From: DASXRA01 sp963737425
Lineage (GTDB): Bacteria; Actinomycetota; Actinomycetes; Mycobacteriales; Jatrophihabitantaceae
Reading direction: 5' to 3'
Length of the DNA: 64,000 bases
NCBI GenBank assembly: GCA_963737425.1
Contig: CAVTSX010000008.1
Location: 1,178,001 to 1,242,000, forward strand
The translations under genes were made by a program, and so were the position numbers. Within the stretch, counting starts at the first letter, position 1. Each line of letters begins with the position of its first letter. The notes beneath the pieces were generated by a model, which ran no database searches, was not told the origin of the DNA, and saw only the letters and a program-made list of their open reading frames with translations. Of this stretch, positions 42,957-51,887 are shown piece by piece.

Positions 42957-44330
42957 ATGCCCGACACCGATTCATCCTCCGTTGTGCCGGATTGGTCCAG
43001 CGAGCGCGGCAATGTCAGCCGTCGGTCGCTGCTCATGGGCATCGGCGGAACCGCGGCGGCGGCCACTCTCGCCGCCTGCTCGAGCAGTAAGAAGAGCGGT
43101 GGCAACACGACCGCCCCAGCACCCGCCGGCTCCAGCGCGGCCAGCGGCAGCGGCGCGGCGGGTGGCACCATCACCTTCGGATCCAACTACTCCGACGCCG
43201 CGCCGAAGGGAGCCTTCAAGGCGCTGACCGACGCCGCGACGGCCAAGACCGGCGTCACGGTCACGATCAACACCGTCGACCACAACACGTTCCAGAACAA
43301 CATCAGCAGCTACCTGCAGGGCACGCCGAACGATCTGGCCACCTGGTTCGCGGGTTACCGTCTGCAGTTCTTCGCGGCCCAGGGTCTGCTCGACCCGATC
43401 GACGACGTGTGGGACAAGATCGGCGGCACCTTCAGCGATGCCGTGAAGAGCCTGTCGAAGGGTATCGACGGGCACTACTACCTGGTGCCGATCTACAACT
43501 ACCCGTGGGTCGTCTTCTACAACAAGAGCGTTTTCGCGCAGAAGGGCTACCAGGTCCCCAAGACGTGGGACGCCTTCATGGCGCTGACCAAGCAGATGCA
43601 GAAGGACGGTCTGGTGCCGCTCGCCTTCGCCGAGAAGGACGGCTGGCCCGCGCTCGGCACGTTCGACATCCTGAATCTGCGGATCAACGGCTACGACTAC
43701 CACATCCAATTGATGCAGCACAAAGTGCCGTGGACCGACAAGGGCGTCACCGCTGTGTTCGACCAGTGGCGCGAACTGATGCCGTATCTGCAGAAGGGCG
43801 CCAACGGGCGAATCTGGCAGGACGCCGCCAAGGCCCTGGAGAACAAGCAGGCCGGCATGATGTTCCAGGGCTCGAACCAGGTCGCGGCCAACTACTCAGC
43901 CGCGCACCTCGCCGATCTCGACTTCTTCCCGTATCCGGTGATCAACGAGCAGTACGGCCAGGACTTCATGGACGCCCCGGCCGACGGGTTCATGATGCCG
44001 AAGAAGGGCAAGAACAAGGACGCTGCCAAGGCAGTGCTCGAGTACATCGGCACCGCGGAGGCGGAATCGACCTACCTCAAGACCGACCAGTGGGACGTCG
44101 GCGTGGCCAACGGGCTCATCGCGCCGAGCTACAACGCGATCCAGAAGAAGTCGGTCGCGGCGATCGCTGCTTGCAAGTCGGTCTCGCAGTTCATGGACCG
44201 CGACACCGTGCCCGACATGGCCACCGCCATGATCAAGCTGATTCAGGGCTTCGTCGACAACCCCAGCGCATCCAACGTCACGTCACTGCAGAAGAGCGCT
44301 GAGAGCCAGGCGAAGACGATCTTCAGCTGA
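42957..44330 (+). CDS. Carbohydrate-binding lipoprotein of an ABC importer
   Basis: The protein has 457 residues. A twin-arginine-like VSRRSLLMG and the lipobox LAACSSS show an exported, lipid-anchored protein, probably via Tat. The mature part follows the family-1 extracellular solute-binding pattern (DLATWFAGYRLQFFAAQGLLDPIDD; VPIYNYPWVVFYNKSVFA; KAVLEYIGTAEAE). AGGAGG stands before the ATG. Its stop shares one base with the permease ATG (TGATG). The sugar is unknown; nearby galEK make a galactoside plausible. Confidence 0.9.
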   Translation: MPDTDSSSVVPDWSSERGNVSRRSLLMGIGGTAAAATLAACSSSKKSGGNTTAPAPAGSSAASGSGAAGGTITFGSNYSDAAPKGAFKALTDAATAKTGVTVTINTVDHNTFQNNISSYLQGTPNDLATWFAGYRLQFFAAQGLLDPIDDVWDKIGGTFSDAVKSLSKGIDGHYYLVPIYNYPWVVFYNKSVFAQKGYQVPKTWDAFMALTKQMQKDGLVPLAFAEKDGWPALGTFDILNLRINGYDYHIQLMQHKVPWTDKGVTAVFDQWRELMPYLQKGANGRIWQDAAKALENKQAGMMFQGSNQVAANYSAAHLADLDFFPYPVINEQYGQDFMDAPADGFMMPKKGKNKDAAKAVLEYIGTAEAESTYLKTDQWDVGVANGLIAPSYNAIQKKSVAAIAACKSVSQFMDRDTVPDMATAMIKLIQGFVDNPSASNVTSLQKSAESQAKTIFS

Positions 44331-45337
44331 TGGTTTCTACCGAGGCACGCAGCATGCCGGCGGCGACGAAGCGTCGCCGCCGGCGCCGCGTACGGCGACT
44401 CACGCGCCGCGACAAGCTGATCGCCTGCCTGTTGCTCGGCATTCCGTTGCTGCTCGATCTGGCGTTCGTGTGGTTTCCCGCGCTCGCATCGGTATTCCTG
44501 TCGTTCACGAAGTGGACCGGTGTCGGCGGCGTCCACCTCAAGGCGTGCAGTACGGCGGGCACGCTGCCCGGCATTCCACAGCCGGGCTGCTTGTACGGCC
44601 TGCAGAACTACCACCAGGCATTCAACTCGTCGATCACGCCGGACTTCTGGCCCGCGGTGCGGCACAACATGCTGTGGCTGCTGGTGTTCATCGTCATCGC
44701 GACGCCGCTGGGCATGCTGTTCGCGGTGATCATCGACCGCGGCATACGGGGCAGCCGCATCTACCAGAGCGTGCTGTTCCTGCCGGTCATGCTTTCCCTC
44801 GCCCTGATCGGCATCATCTGGGAGCTCATCTACGCGCCGAATCTCGGGCTGATCAACACGGTGATCGGCCGCAACCAGAACAACAATCTCATCGACTGGC
44901 TCGGCAACCCGAGACTGAATCTCTGGGCGATCCTGGTCGAGGCGACGTGGCGGCAAGCCGGTTACGTGATGGTGCTCTACCTCGCCGGGCTGAAAGCCGT
45001 TGACCCGGCGCTCAAGGAGGCTGCGGTCATCGACGGCGCCAATTCCTGGCAGACGTTCTGGCGCGTGGTCTTCCCGGTGCTGCGGCCGATCAACATCGTG
45101 ATCCTGGTCGTCACCGTCATCGAATCGCTGCGTGCGTTCGACCTGGTCTACATCACCAGCAAGGGCAACCCGCTGAAGGGGCTCGAACTCCTGTCGGTGC
45201 TGGTGACCCAGAACATCGTCGGTGAGACCCAGCGCATCGGCTTCGGCTCGACGCTCGGCGTCGTCCTGCTCGTCATCTCTCTCGTCCCGATCTCGATCTT
45301 CCTGTACCAGGTGTTCCGCCGGGAGGAGAAGAAGTAA
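44330..45337 (+). CDS. Carbohydrate ABC permease, MalF type
   Basis: The protein has 335 residues, a basic cytoplasmic N-terminus (KRRRRRRVRRLTRRDK) and six predicted helices. The coupling-helix EAA motif is EAAVIDGANSWQTFWRVVFPVLRP. It forms the membrane channel with the next protein. Its stop TAA shares one base with the next ATG (TAATG), so all three importer genes are translationally coupled. Confidence 0.9.
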   Translation: MVSTEARSMPAATKRRRRRRVRRLTRRDKLIACLLLGIPLLLDLAFVWFPALASVFLSFTKWTGVGGVHLKACSTAGTLPGIPQPGCLYGLQNYHQAFNSSITPDFWPAVRHNMLWLLVFIVIATPLGMLFAVIIDRGIRGSRIYQSVLFLPVMLSLALIGIIWELIYAPNLGLINTVIGRNQNNNLIDWLGNPRLNLWAILVEATWRQAGYVMVLYLAGLKAVDPALKEAAVIDGANSWQTFWRVVFPVLRPINIVILVVTVIESLRAFDLVYITSKGNPLKGLELLSVLVTQNIVGETQRIGFGSTLGVVLLVISLVPISIFLYQVFRREEKK

Positions 45338-46257
45338 TGGCTGTCATCACTCCCGAGGCGATCAGCGAGGCCGCGCGGCCGACCACGCCGCGTCCACGCC
45401 GGCGGATGAGCGCGGGCAGCGTTGCGGCGCAGGTGTTCATGCTCGCCGCGGCGATCCTGTGGATCACCCCGATCGTGTTCGCGTTGTACGTCTCGCTGCG
45501 GCCAGAAAGCGAGACGAACCGGCTCGGATACGTCTCGATCGCGCACAAGCTGACGTTCTCGAACTTCACCAACGCGTGGACGCAGTCGAACATGTGGCGC
45601 TTCTTCCTCAACTCCGTGTGGATCACCCTGCCGGCCGTCATCATCACGCTGGCCTTCGCCTCGGCAGTCGCGTTCGTGGTGTCGCGCTTCAGCTTCCGGT
45701 TCAACATCGCGCTGCTGATCCTGTTCACGGCCGGAAACCTGCTGCCGCAGCAGGTCATCATCACCCCGCTGTACCGGCTGTACCTGCAGATCCATCTGCC
45801 ACACGCCCTCAGCAACAGCGGCTTGCTCTATGACTCGCGCCTGGGCCTCATAGTCATCAATGTGTCGTTCCAGCTCGGCTTCTGCGTCTTCGTTCTGAGC
45901 AACTACATGAAGACCATCCCGACCGATATCGACGAAGCCGCCCTGGTCGACGGAGCGTCGCTGTTCATGCGCTTCTGGCGGATCGTCCTGCCGCTGTGCC
46001 GGCCGGCGCTGGCGGCGTTGGCGACCTTGCTGACGACCTGGATCTACAACGACTTCTTCTGGGCGATCACCCTTATCTCGACGGGTAACAAGCGGCCGAT
46101 CACCTCTGCGCTCGCCAACCTGCAGGGCCAGTTCGTGTCGAACCAGAACATGATCGCGGCGGCCGCGTTGATGGCGGCGATCCCCACTCTGGTTGTGTAC
46201 ATCCTGCTGCAGAAGCAGTTCATCGCCGGGTTGGCGCTCGGCTCGTCGAAGGGCTAG
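45337..46257 (+). CDS. Carbohydrate ABC permease, MalG type
   Basis: The protein has 306 residues, six predicted helices and the EAA motif EAALVDGASLFMRFWRIVLPLCRP. It is the last gene of the importer; no ATPase gene follows. In actinobacteria, importers of this type often share one multi-use ATPase (MsiK) encoded elsewhere, which is the likely solution here. It is convergent with galK. Confidence 0.9.
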   Translation: MAVITPEAISEAARPTTPRPRRRMSAGSVAAQVFMLAAAILWITPIVFALYVSLRPESETNRLGYVSIAHKLTFSNFTNAWTQSNMWRFFLNSVWITLPAVIITLAFASAVAFVVSRFSFRFNIALLILFTAGNLLPQQVIITPLYRLYLQIHLPHALSNSGLLYDSRLGLIVINVSFQLGFCVFVLSNYMKTIPTDIDEAALVDGASLFMRFWRIVLPLCRPALAALATLLTTWIYNDFFWAITLISTGNKRPITSALANLQGQFVSNQNMIAAAALMAAIPTLVVYILLQKQFIAGLALGSSKG

Positions 46258-46270
46258 GACTCACTCATCT

Positions 46271-46300
46271 AGATGTTGTGACCCGAGATGTTGTTACCCG
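46271..46300 (+). repeat. 15-bp direct duplication
   Basis: AGATGTTGTGACCCG is followed directly by AGATGTTGTTACCCG (14 of 15 bases identical), just after the permease stop. Confidence 0.8.
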
Positions 46301-46327
46301 AGGCGGCGGGGGCGAGTCGACGAACTG

Positions 46328-46399
46328 CTTGATCATCTCTGCCGAATGTGTCGCTGATCGCGCTGATCGCTGATCGCGACTGCAGCAGAGAGGATCAAG
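46328..46399. repeat. Hairpin element family D, copy 2
   Basis: CTTGATCATCTCTG (46328-46341) and CAGAGAGGATCAAG (46386-46399) pair at 13 of 14 positions around 44 bases, which include three close copies of GCTGATCGC. The arm core GATCATCTCTG is shared with copy 1. Confidence 0.8.
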
Positions 46400-46443
46400 A
46401 CGGGCAGGCGGGACGCGCGCCGGGCAGGCGGATGGAGCATCGC

Positions 46444-46524
46444 GGTGGGCGGTATCGCGGCGGGTGGGCGGTTCTGCCGCGGGTGGGCACTTGTAAGTGC
46501 CCACCCGGCGCGCAAGTGCCCACC
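46444..46524 (+). repeat. Family A element, copy 4, with a fifth box
   Basis: GGTGGGCGGTA at 46444, GGTGGGCGGTT at 46463 and GGTGGGCACTT at 46482 face AAGTGCCCACC at 46495 and 46514. The extra box on the left keeps the 19-base period. The last four boxes form the standard 62-bp palindrome. Confidence 0.92.
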
Positions 46525-46622
46525 CGCCGCGAGGCGAGCCGCCGGCCGAACACCCGCCCACCACGATCGCGTCATCCGCGTCCATCACGCACCGCGCCAA
46601 CAACGTCCCGGCTCACAAATAT

Positions 46623-47726
46623 CTACACGCGGCGGGCCCCGGTTCCGGCTCGTTCGGTGAAGACCGTCGCGGGCGAGAAGCCGCGCTCGTGGTAGGCCTG
46701 CGCGATCGCGTCGGCGGCATGCTCGACGCCGTCGGACTCGACGAGCGCGATGACGCAGCCGCCGAATCCGCCGCCGGTCATCCGAGCGCCGAGCGCACCG
46801 GCCTGCACCAGGGTGTCGACCGCGGTGTCGACTTCAGCGACGGTGATCTCGTAGTCGTCGCGCATCGATGCATGCGATTCGGTGAGTAGCGGACCGATCT
46901 CGCGCAGTCGGCCCTCGCGCAGCAGGCGCACCGTCTGCAACACCCGCTCGTTCTCGGTGACGACGTGCCGGGTGCGCCGGCGCAGGGCGGCATCGGGCAG
47001 GCGGGCGAGGGCGGCGTCCAGGTCGTCCGGACCGATGTCGCGCAGGGCCGCCACGTCGAGCAGGCTGGCGGCCTTCTCGCAGCTCGCGCGACGTTCGGCG
47101 TACTCGCCATCGGCGTGCCGGTGGCGCGCCCGGGTGTCGGTGACGACCAGGCTCACACCTGAGTCGTCGAGCTGGAACGGCACCGGTTCGGCCGTCCAGG
47201 CTCGCATGTCGCACAGCAGGACGTGGTCGCGTTGGCACAGCAGCGCGGCCATCTGGTCCATGCCGCCGGTGGGCGCGCCGACGTAGTCGTTCTCCGTACG
47301 GTGCGTGACGGTGACGAGGTCATGGCGCGAGAGGCCCAGGTCGAGTGCATCGTTGACCGCAGCCGCCAGCGAGCAGATGAGCGCCGCCGACGACGACAGG
47401 CCGGCACCGTCGGGGACATCGCTGTCGAGGTGGACGTCGAGCCCGCGCAGGCTCGCGGGCAGCACGCCTCGTTCGGCGAGCGACCAGATGACCCCGACCG
47501 GATACGCTGCCCAACCCGTAATGGCGCCAGACGCCAGCTCGGCGAGCGAAACCGTGACGACGCCGTCCTTTTGCGCTGACGTGATGCGCAGCTCGCCAGT
47601 GGACGTCGTGGTGACCGTGGCGGTGCAGCCCTGCTCGATCGCGAGGGGCAGCGCGAAGCCGCCGTTGTAGTCGGTGTGCTCGCCGATCAGATTGATCCGG
47701 CCGGGCGCGCGCCAGCTGATGCTCAC
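46623..47726 (-). CDS. galK: Galactokinase
   Basis: The enzyme has 367 residues and phosphorylates galactose to galactose-1-phosphate. The galactokinase signature APGRINLIGEHTDYNGGFALP is at the N-terminus. The ATP loop of GHMP kinases is DVPDGAGLSSSAAL, and the C-terminal ARMTGGGFGGCVIAL completes the fold. The GTG/ATG choice is clear from conservation. It is the second gene of a galE-galK unit, 43 bases after galE. galT is not present in the window. Confidence 0.95.
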   Translation of the reverse strand: MSISWRAPGRINLIGEHTDYNGGFALPLAIEQGCTATVTTTSTGELRITSAQKDGVVTVSLAELASGAITGWAAYPVGVIWSLAERGVLPASLRGLDVHLDSDVPDGAGLSSSAALICSLAAAVNDALDLGLSRHDLVTVTHRTENDYVGAPTGGMDQMAALLCQRDHVLLCDMRAWTAEPVPFQLDDSGVSLVVTDTRARHRHADGEYAERRASCEKAASLLDVAALRDIGPDDLDAALARLPDAALRRRTRHVVTENERVLQTVRLLREGRLREIGPLLTESHASMRDDYEITVAEVDTAVDTLVQAGALGARMTGGGFGGCVIALVESDGVEHAADAIAQAYHERGFSPATVFTERAGTGARRV

Positions 47727-47769
47727 CGTGCTCTCCTGCTCGTCTCGTATTCCTGCGTTCGGTTGCTGG

Positions 47770-48741
47770 TCATGACGCCGGACGCTGGGCGAACGTCCAG
47801 GCGTCGGCGATCATCTGGTCGAGGTCGCGGGTGGGCGACCAGCCGAGCTCGGCGGCCGCTTTGGCGTTGGAGGCGACGAGGACGGCGGGATCGCCGGGCC
47901 GGCGCGGCGCCTCGCGAACCGGCAGGGCGTGCCCGGTGATGCGGCGCACGGCGTCGGCGACCTGGCGCACCGAGTAGCCGGAGCCGTTGCCCAGGTTGAT
48001 GATCTGATGATCGCCCGCGCGCACCGCGTCCATCGCGCGCAGGTGGGCATCGGCGAGGTCGACGACGTGCAGGTAGTCGCGCACGCAGGTGCCGTCCGGC
48101 GTCGGGTAGTCGGTGCCGTAGATGTCGAGTGCCGCCCGTGACCCGGACGCGACCTGCAACGCGATCGGAATGATGTGAGTCTCGGTGGCATGCCGTTCGC
48201 CGAAGGCGCGGCCGTCCGCGTCGAACAGCGCGCCGGCCACGTTGAAGTACCGCAGGCTCACTGCCGCGAGGCCGTACGCCCGTGCGTAGCCGCCCATCGC
48301 GAGGTCGACGGCCAGCTTGCTCGCCCCGTACGGATTCGTCGGCGCCGTCGCGGACGACTCCAGGATCGGCACCGCATCGGGCTCGCCGTACGTGGCCGCG
48401 GTGGAGGAGAAGATCAGGCGCGGCACTTGATGCGAACGCATGGCGTCGAGCAGGGCCAGCGTGCCGCCGACGTTGTTGTGCCAGTACCGGTCGGGCTGCT
48501 CGACCGACTCGGCCACGAGCGACCTGGCCGCGAAGTGCAGCACGGCGTCGTAGCGCCGCTCGCCGAGCAGGGCGGCGGCGTCGACGATCGATCCCTTCAC
48601 GAACTGCGCGCCGGGGGGCACGGCGTCGTCGTGGCCGGTCGACAGATCGTCGAGGACGGTGACCTCGTGGTCCGCCGCGACCAGCATGGCCGCGACCACG
48701 CTTCCGATGTAGCCCGCCCCGCCCGTGACCAGTACCCGCAT
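47770..48741 (-). CDS. galE: UDP-glucose 4-epimerase
   Basis: The enzyme has 323 residues and interconverts UDP-galactose and UDP-glucose. It begins MRVLVTGGAGYIGS (NAD site). HFAARSLVAESVEQP, the Ser in IFSSTAATYG, catalytic Tyr and Lys in NPYGASKLAVD and the sugar-binding RYFNVAGA with YGTDYPTPDGTCVRDYLHV are all typical of GalE. An ATG eleven codons upstream is not supported by conservation. GAGAGG stands before the chosen start. It heads the galE-galK unit. Confidence 0.95.
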   Translation of the reverse strand: MRVLVTGGAGYIGSVVAAMLVAADHEVTVLDDLSTGHDDAVPPGAQFVKGSIVDAAALLGERRYDAVLHFAARSLVAESVEQPDRYWHNNVGGTLALLDAMRSHQVPRLIFSSTAATYGEPDAVPILESSATAPTNPYGASKLAVDLAMGGYARAYGLAAVSLRYFNVAGALFDADGRAFGERHATETHIIPIALQVASGSRAALDIYGTDYPTPDGTCVRDYLHVVDLADAHLRAMDAVRAGDHQIINLGNGSGYSVRQVADAVRRITGHALPVREAPRRPGDPAVLVASNAKAAAELGWSPTRDLDQMIADAWTFAQRPAS

Positions 48742-48879
48742 GGATGTCAGCCTCTCCCGGATGTGGATCAGCACTCGCTCTCAGCGTCCAACACATTCAA
48801 ACAGACCCGAACGTCACCGTGTGCCGATACCCGCCGCCGTAGACTCGCCGCCGTGACCGGCCCGCATTACCGCCGCACA

Positions 48880-48893
48880 ACTGTGTACACAGT
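48880..48893. promoter_or_regulatory. Perfect 14-bp palindrome before the CorC-like gene
   Basis: ACTGTGTACACAGT is its own reverse complement and ends 30 bases before the ATG. It has the TGTnnnnACA shape of GntR-type operators. The cognate regulator is not identified. Confidence 0.5.
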
Positions 48894-48923
48894 GCTCATC
48901 AAAGCCGAGGACGGTCCCAGCTG

Positions 48924-50216
48924 ATGGGTTCGACAGGGCTCAATGTCGCGATCGTGCTCGCGTTGATCATGATCGAGGCGCTGTTCGTCGCGTCCGAGAT
49001 CGCGCTGGTGACCTTGCGCGAGGGACAGGTTCGCGCAATGGCCGAGTCGAGCCGGCGGGGTGCGGCCGTGGCCCGGCTGACCATCGACCCGAACCGCTTT
49101 CTCGCCACGGTGCAGATCGGCGTCACGCTGACGTCCTTGCTCTCCAGCGCCTTCGGCGCGGTCACGTTGTCCGAACAGGCGAAGGATGCCCTTGTCGGGC
49201 AGGGCATGAGCTCGGGCCTGGCCGGTCCGATCGGCTTCATCGGCGTGACCCTGGTGATCTCGTTCGTCACTCTTGTGGTGGGCGAACTCGTACCCAAACG
49301 TCTCGGCCTGCAGCGATCCGGGGCTGTCGCGCGCCTTTTCGGCCCGACCCTGGACCGGCTCGCCACGGGGGCCCGCCCGGTGATCTGGCTGCTCTCGCGC
49401 TGCACCGATCTGCTGGTGCGCCTGCTCGGTGGTGATCCGAACAAGGGACATCAGGCGATCACCGAAGAGGAACTTCGCGGCCTGGTCGCGGCGCACGAGT
49501 CGCTCTCGAACGACGAGCGTCGCCTGATCGACGACGTCTTCGCCGCCGGTGAGCGATCGGTCAGCGAAGTGATGGTGCCCCGGACCGAGGTCACGTTCAT
49601 GGAGGCTGCCCTCACCGTCAGCCGGGCGGCGAAGGTGGCCACCGAGTCACCGCACTCGCGCTACCCGATCGTCGGCCGTGGCCAGGACGACGTGCGCGGC
49701 TTCGTCCATATTCGCGATCTCGTGCTGAGCGGCGTGCGCGGCGACCGCGGGCGCACGGTCGGCGACCTGGCCCGCGAGATCAAGCAGTTGCCCGGTTCGA
49801 AGAACGTTCTCGCCGCCCTGTCGGAGATGCGCAGGGAAGGTCATCAACTCGCGATCGTGGTGGACGAATACGGCGGCACGGACGGCATCGTCACCCTGGA
49901 AGACCTCATCGAGGAGGTCATCGGCGACATCCGCGACGAGTACGACGAGGCGCAGGTCGGGCCGAAACGACTCGGCAACGGCGCCGTCGAGGTCGACGCC
50001 CGGCTGAACCTGGACGAGTTCGCCGAACTCACCGGGTTGGAGTTGCCCGACGGCCCCTACGAGACGGCCGCGGGTTACGTGATGTCGGCGCTCGGGCGGC
50101 TGCCGTCCGTCGGAGACAAGGTCGAGTGGGCCGGCTGCTCGATCACGGTGATCGAGGTCGACGGCCGGCGCGCGGCCCGTGTTCGCGTGGCGCCGCGAGC
50201 CGAGACCCCAGCGTGA
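48924..50216 (+). CDS. CNNM/CBS/CorC_HlyC-domain membrane protein
   Basis: The protein has 430 residues. An N-terminal CNNM (DUF21) domain with about four helices (ALFVASEIALVTLREGQVRA; ELVPKRLGLQ) is followed by two CBS domains (SEVMVPRTEV; HQLAIVVDEYGGTDGIVTLEDLIEEVIGDI). A CorC_HlyC transporter-associated domain lies at the C-terminus. The family is linked to Mg2+ or Co2+ extrusion and often called hemolysin-like, although cell lysis is not its role. A 14-bp palindrome lies upstream. trpS follows directly. Confidence 0.9.
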   Translation: MGSTGLNVAIVLALIMIEALFVASEIALVTLREGQVRAMAESSRRGAAVARLTIDPNRFLATVQIGVTLTSLLSSAFGAVTLSEQAKDALVGQGMSSGLAGPIGFIGVTLVISFVTLVVGELVPKRLGLQRSGAVARLFGPTLDRLATGARPVIWLLSRCTDLLVRLLGGDPNKGHQAITEEELRGLVAAHESLSNDERRLIDDVFAAGERSVSEVMVPRTEVTFMEAALTVSRAAKVATESPHSRYPIVGRGQDDVRGFVHIRDLVLSGVRGDRGRTVGDLAREIKQLPGSKNVLAALSEMRREGHQLAIVVDEYGGTDGIVTLEDLIEEVIGDIRDEYDEAQVGPKRLGNGAVEVDARLNLDEFAELTGLELPDGPYETAAGYVMSALGRLPSVGDKVEWAGCSITVIEVDGRRAARVRVAPRAETPA

Positions 50217-50230
50217 TCGGCGCGCCGGTG

Positions 50231-51283
50231 ATGCCAGAATCTGATCCCATGTCGAGTTCCGGTGCCGGTCGGCAGCGCGTGCTGTCAGGAATCCAGCCCA
50301 CTTCCGCCTCTTTCCACCTCGGCAACTACCTCGGCGCGCTCAAGCAATGGGTGGCATTACAGGACACGCACGAGGCGTTCTACTGCGTCGTCGACCTGCA
50401 CGCCATCACCCTCGACCCGCCCGCACCCGCCGAACTGCGCCAGCGGACCCGCGTCGCCGCGGCGCAGTTGCTCGCTGCCGGTCTCGACCCCGCGCGCTGC
50501 ACGCTGTTCGTGCAGAGCCACGTGCCCGAGCACGCGCAATTGAGCTGGGTGCTCGAGTGCATCACCGGTTTCGGCGAGGCGAGCCGGATGACGCAGTTCA
50601 AGGACAAGTCCGGACGCTCCGGCGCTGACCGGATATCTGTCGGCCTGTTCACCTACCCGGTGCTGCAGGCGGCCGACATCCTGCTCTACCAGGCCGATGC
50701 GGTCCCGGTCGGCGAGGATCAGCGCCAGCACCTCGAGCTCACCCGCAACGTCGCCCAGCGGTTCAACGGACGCTTCGGCGAGACGTTCACGGTGCCCGAA
50801 CCGTTCATCCCGACCCAGACGGCGAAGATCCTCGACCTGCAGGACCCCACCGCGAAGATGAGCAAGTCGCTCGGTGACGCCGGAACGGTGAACCTGCTCG
50901 ACGACCCGTCCGTCCTCGCGAAGAAGTTCAAGCGCGCAGTGACCGATGCCGGTTCCGAGGTCAGCTACGACCCTGAACACAAGCCGGGCGTGTCCAATCT
51001 GCTGACGATTCTCGCTGCCGTCACCGGTCGACCGGTCGCCTCGGTCACGGGCGACTTCGCCGGGCAGGGCTACGGCGCGCTCAAGGGCGCCACTGCCGAC
51101 GCTGTGGTCGCGTTCGCCGAGCCGTTCGCGAAGCGGACGGCCCAACTGCTCGACGATCCCGCCGAACTCGACCGGATCCTCGCTGCGGGCGCCGAACGCG
51201 CCGGCGAGATTGCCGGGCCCACGTTGCGCACGGCCTACGACCGGGTCGGATTCCTGCCGGCAGCACGGGCCGGGCGCTCATGA
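50231..51283 (+). CDS. trpS: Tryptophanyl-tRNA synthetase
   Basis: The enzyme has 350 residues from this ATG; a second ATG (50249) and a GTG overlapping the previous stop (50213) are alternatives. Class I motifs are present: the HIGH equivalent in SFHLGNYLG and KMSKS in PTAKMSKSLG. GIQPTSASFHLGNYLGALKQW and AADILLYQADAVPVGEDQ are TrpRS hallmarks. It is followed by a 2H phosphoesterase whose ATG overlaps its stop. No tryptophan leader peptide is visible ahead of it. Confidence 0.95.
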   Translation: MPESDPMSSSGAGRQRVLSGIQPTSASFHLGNYLGALKQWVALQDTHEAFYCVVDLHAITLDPPAPAELRQRTRVAAAQLLAAGLDPARCTLFVQSHVPEHAQLSWVLECITGFGEASRMTQFKDKSGRSGADRISVGLFTYPVLQAADILLYQADAVPVGEDQRQHLELTRNVAQRFNGRFGETFTVPEPFIPTQTAKILDLQDPTAKMSKSLGDAGTVNLLDDPSVLAKKFKRAVTDAGSEVSYDPEHKPGVSNLLTILAAVTGRPVASVTGDFAGQGYGALKGATADAVVAFAEPFAKRTAQLLDDPAELDRILAAGAERAGEIAGPTLRTAYDRVGFLPAARAGRS

Positions 51284-51804
51284 CGGATCGGTCCACGCTG
51301 GGCGTCGCGATCGCAATCCCGGAGCCGCATGCCACCGCACTGACGAACTGGCGCCGGCGGGTCGGTGATCCGCAGGCGGACCTGATCTGGCCGCACGTCA
51401 CCCTGCTGCCGCCTACGCCGGTCGCGACCGACGTCATCGACGAGATCGAGCAACACCTCGCCGAGGCCGCGCTGTCGCGGCCGGCGTTTGTCATGCACCT
51501 GCTCGGCACCGGCACGTTCCGCCCGGTGTCGCCGGTGGTGTTCATCCAGGTTGCGCGCGGCGTGGCCGACTGCGAGGTGCTGGAAAAGGCCATCCGCACC
51601 GGGCCGCTGGCCCGAAAGCTCGACTTCCCCTATCACCCGCATGTCACCGTCGCCCAGGACGTCGCAGACGAAGCGCTCGACCTTGCCTACGACGGGCTGT
51701 CCGGGTTCGTCGCGCGCTTCGCCGTCGAACGGTTCGCGCTGTTCGAGCGCCAGCCCGACGGCAAGTGGCTGCCTCGCACCGAATTCGCCCTCGGAGCCGG
51801 ATAG
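51280..51804 (+). CDS. 2H phosphoesterase / 2'-5' RNA ligase family protein
   Basis: The protein has 174 residues with two HxT motifs, PHVTLLPP near residue 39 and YHPHVTVAQ near residue 118. Together they make the active site of the 2H phosphoesterase superfamily. It may act on cyclic phosphodiester ends of RNA or nucleotides. The ATG overlaps the trpS stop by four bases (ATGA), which suggests coupled expression with the synthetase; a link to tRNA processing is possible but inferred. Confidence 0.85.
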   Translation: MTDRSTLGVAIAIPEPHATALTNWRRRVGDPQADLIWPHVTLLPPTPVATDVIDEIEQHLAEAALSRPAFVMHLLGTGTFRPVSPVVFIQVARGVADCEVLEKAIRTGPLARKLDFPYHPHVTVAQDVADEALDLAYDGLSGFVARFAVERFALFERQPDGKWLPRTEFALGAG

Positions 51805-51887
51805 CCATGAGCACGAAGGTGCGCCGCGTCGTGCGGGGCACCTGCGTGCTGATCGACACGTCGCGATCACCGGATTAACTGGTGAGC

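Larger units (their letters stand above)
46258..46622. other. Repeat-rich intergenic region between importer and galK
   Basis: These 365 bases between convergent genes hold a 15-bp tandem duplication (46271-46300), a family D hairpin (46328-46399) and an extended family A element (46444-46524). No gene is visible. Confidence 0.8.

Noticed and set aside
42818..48800. TCAAACAG shared by the regions upstream of the sugar importer and galE
   Set aside because: An 8-base match in two regions is too weak to claim a common operator.
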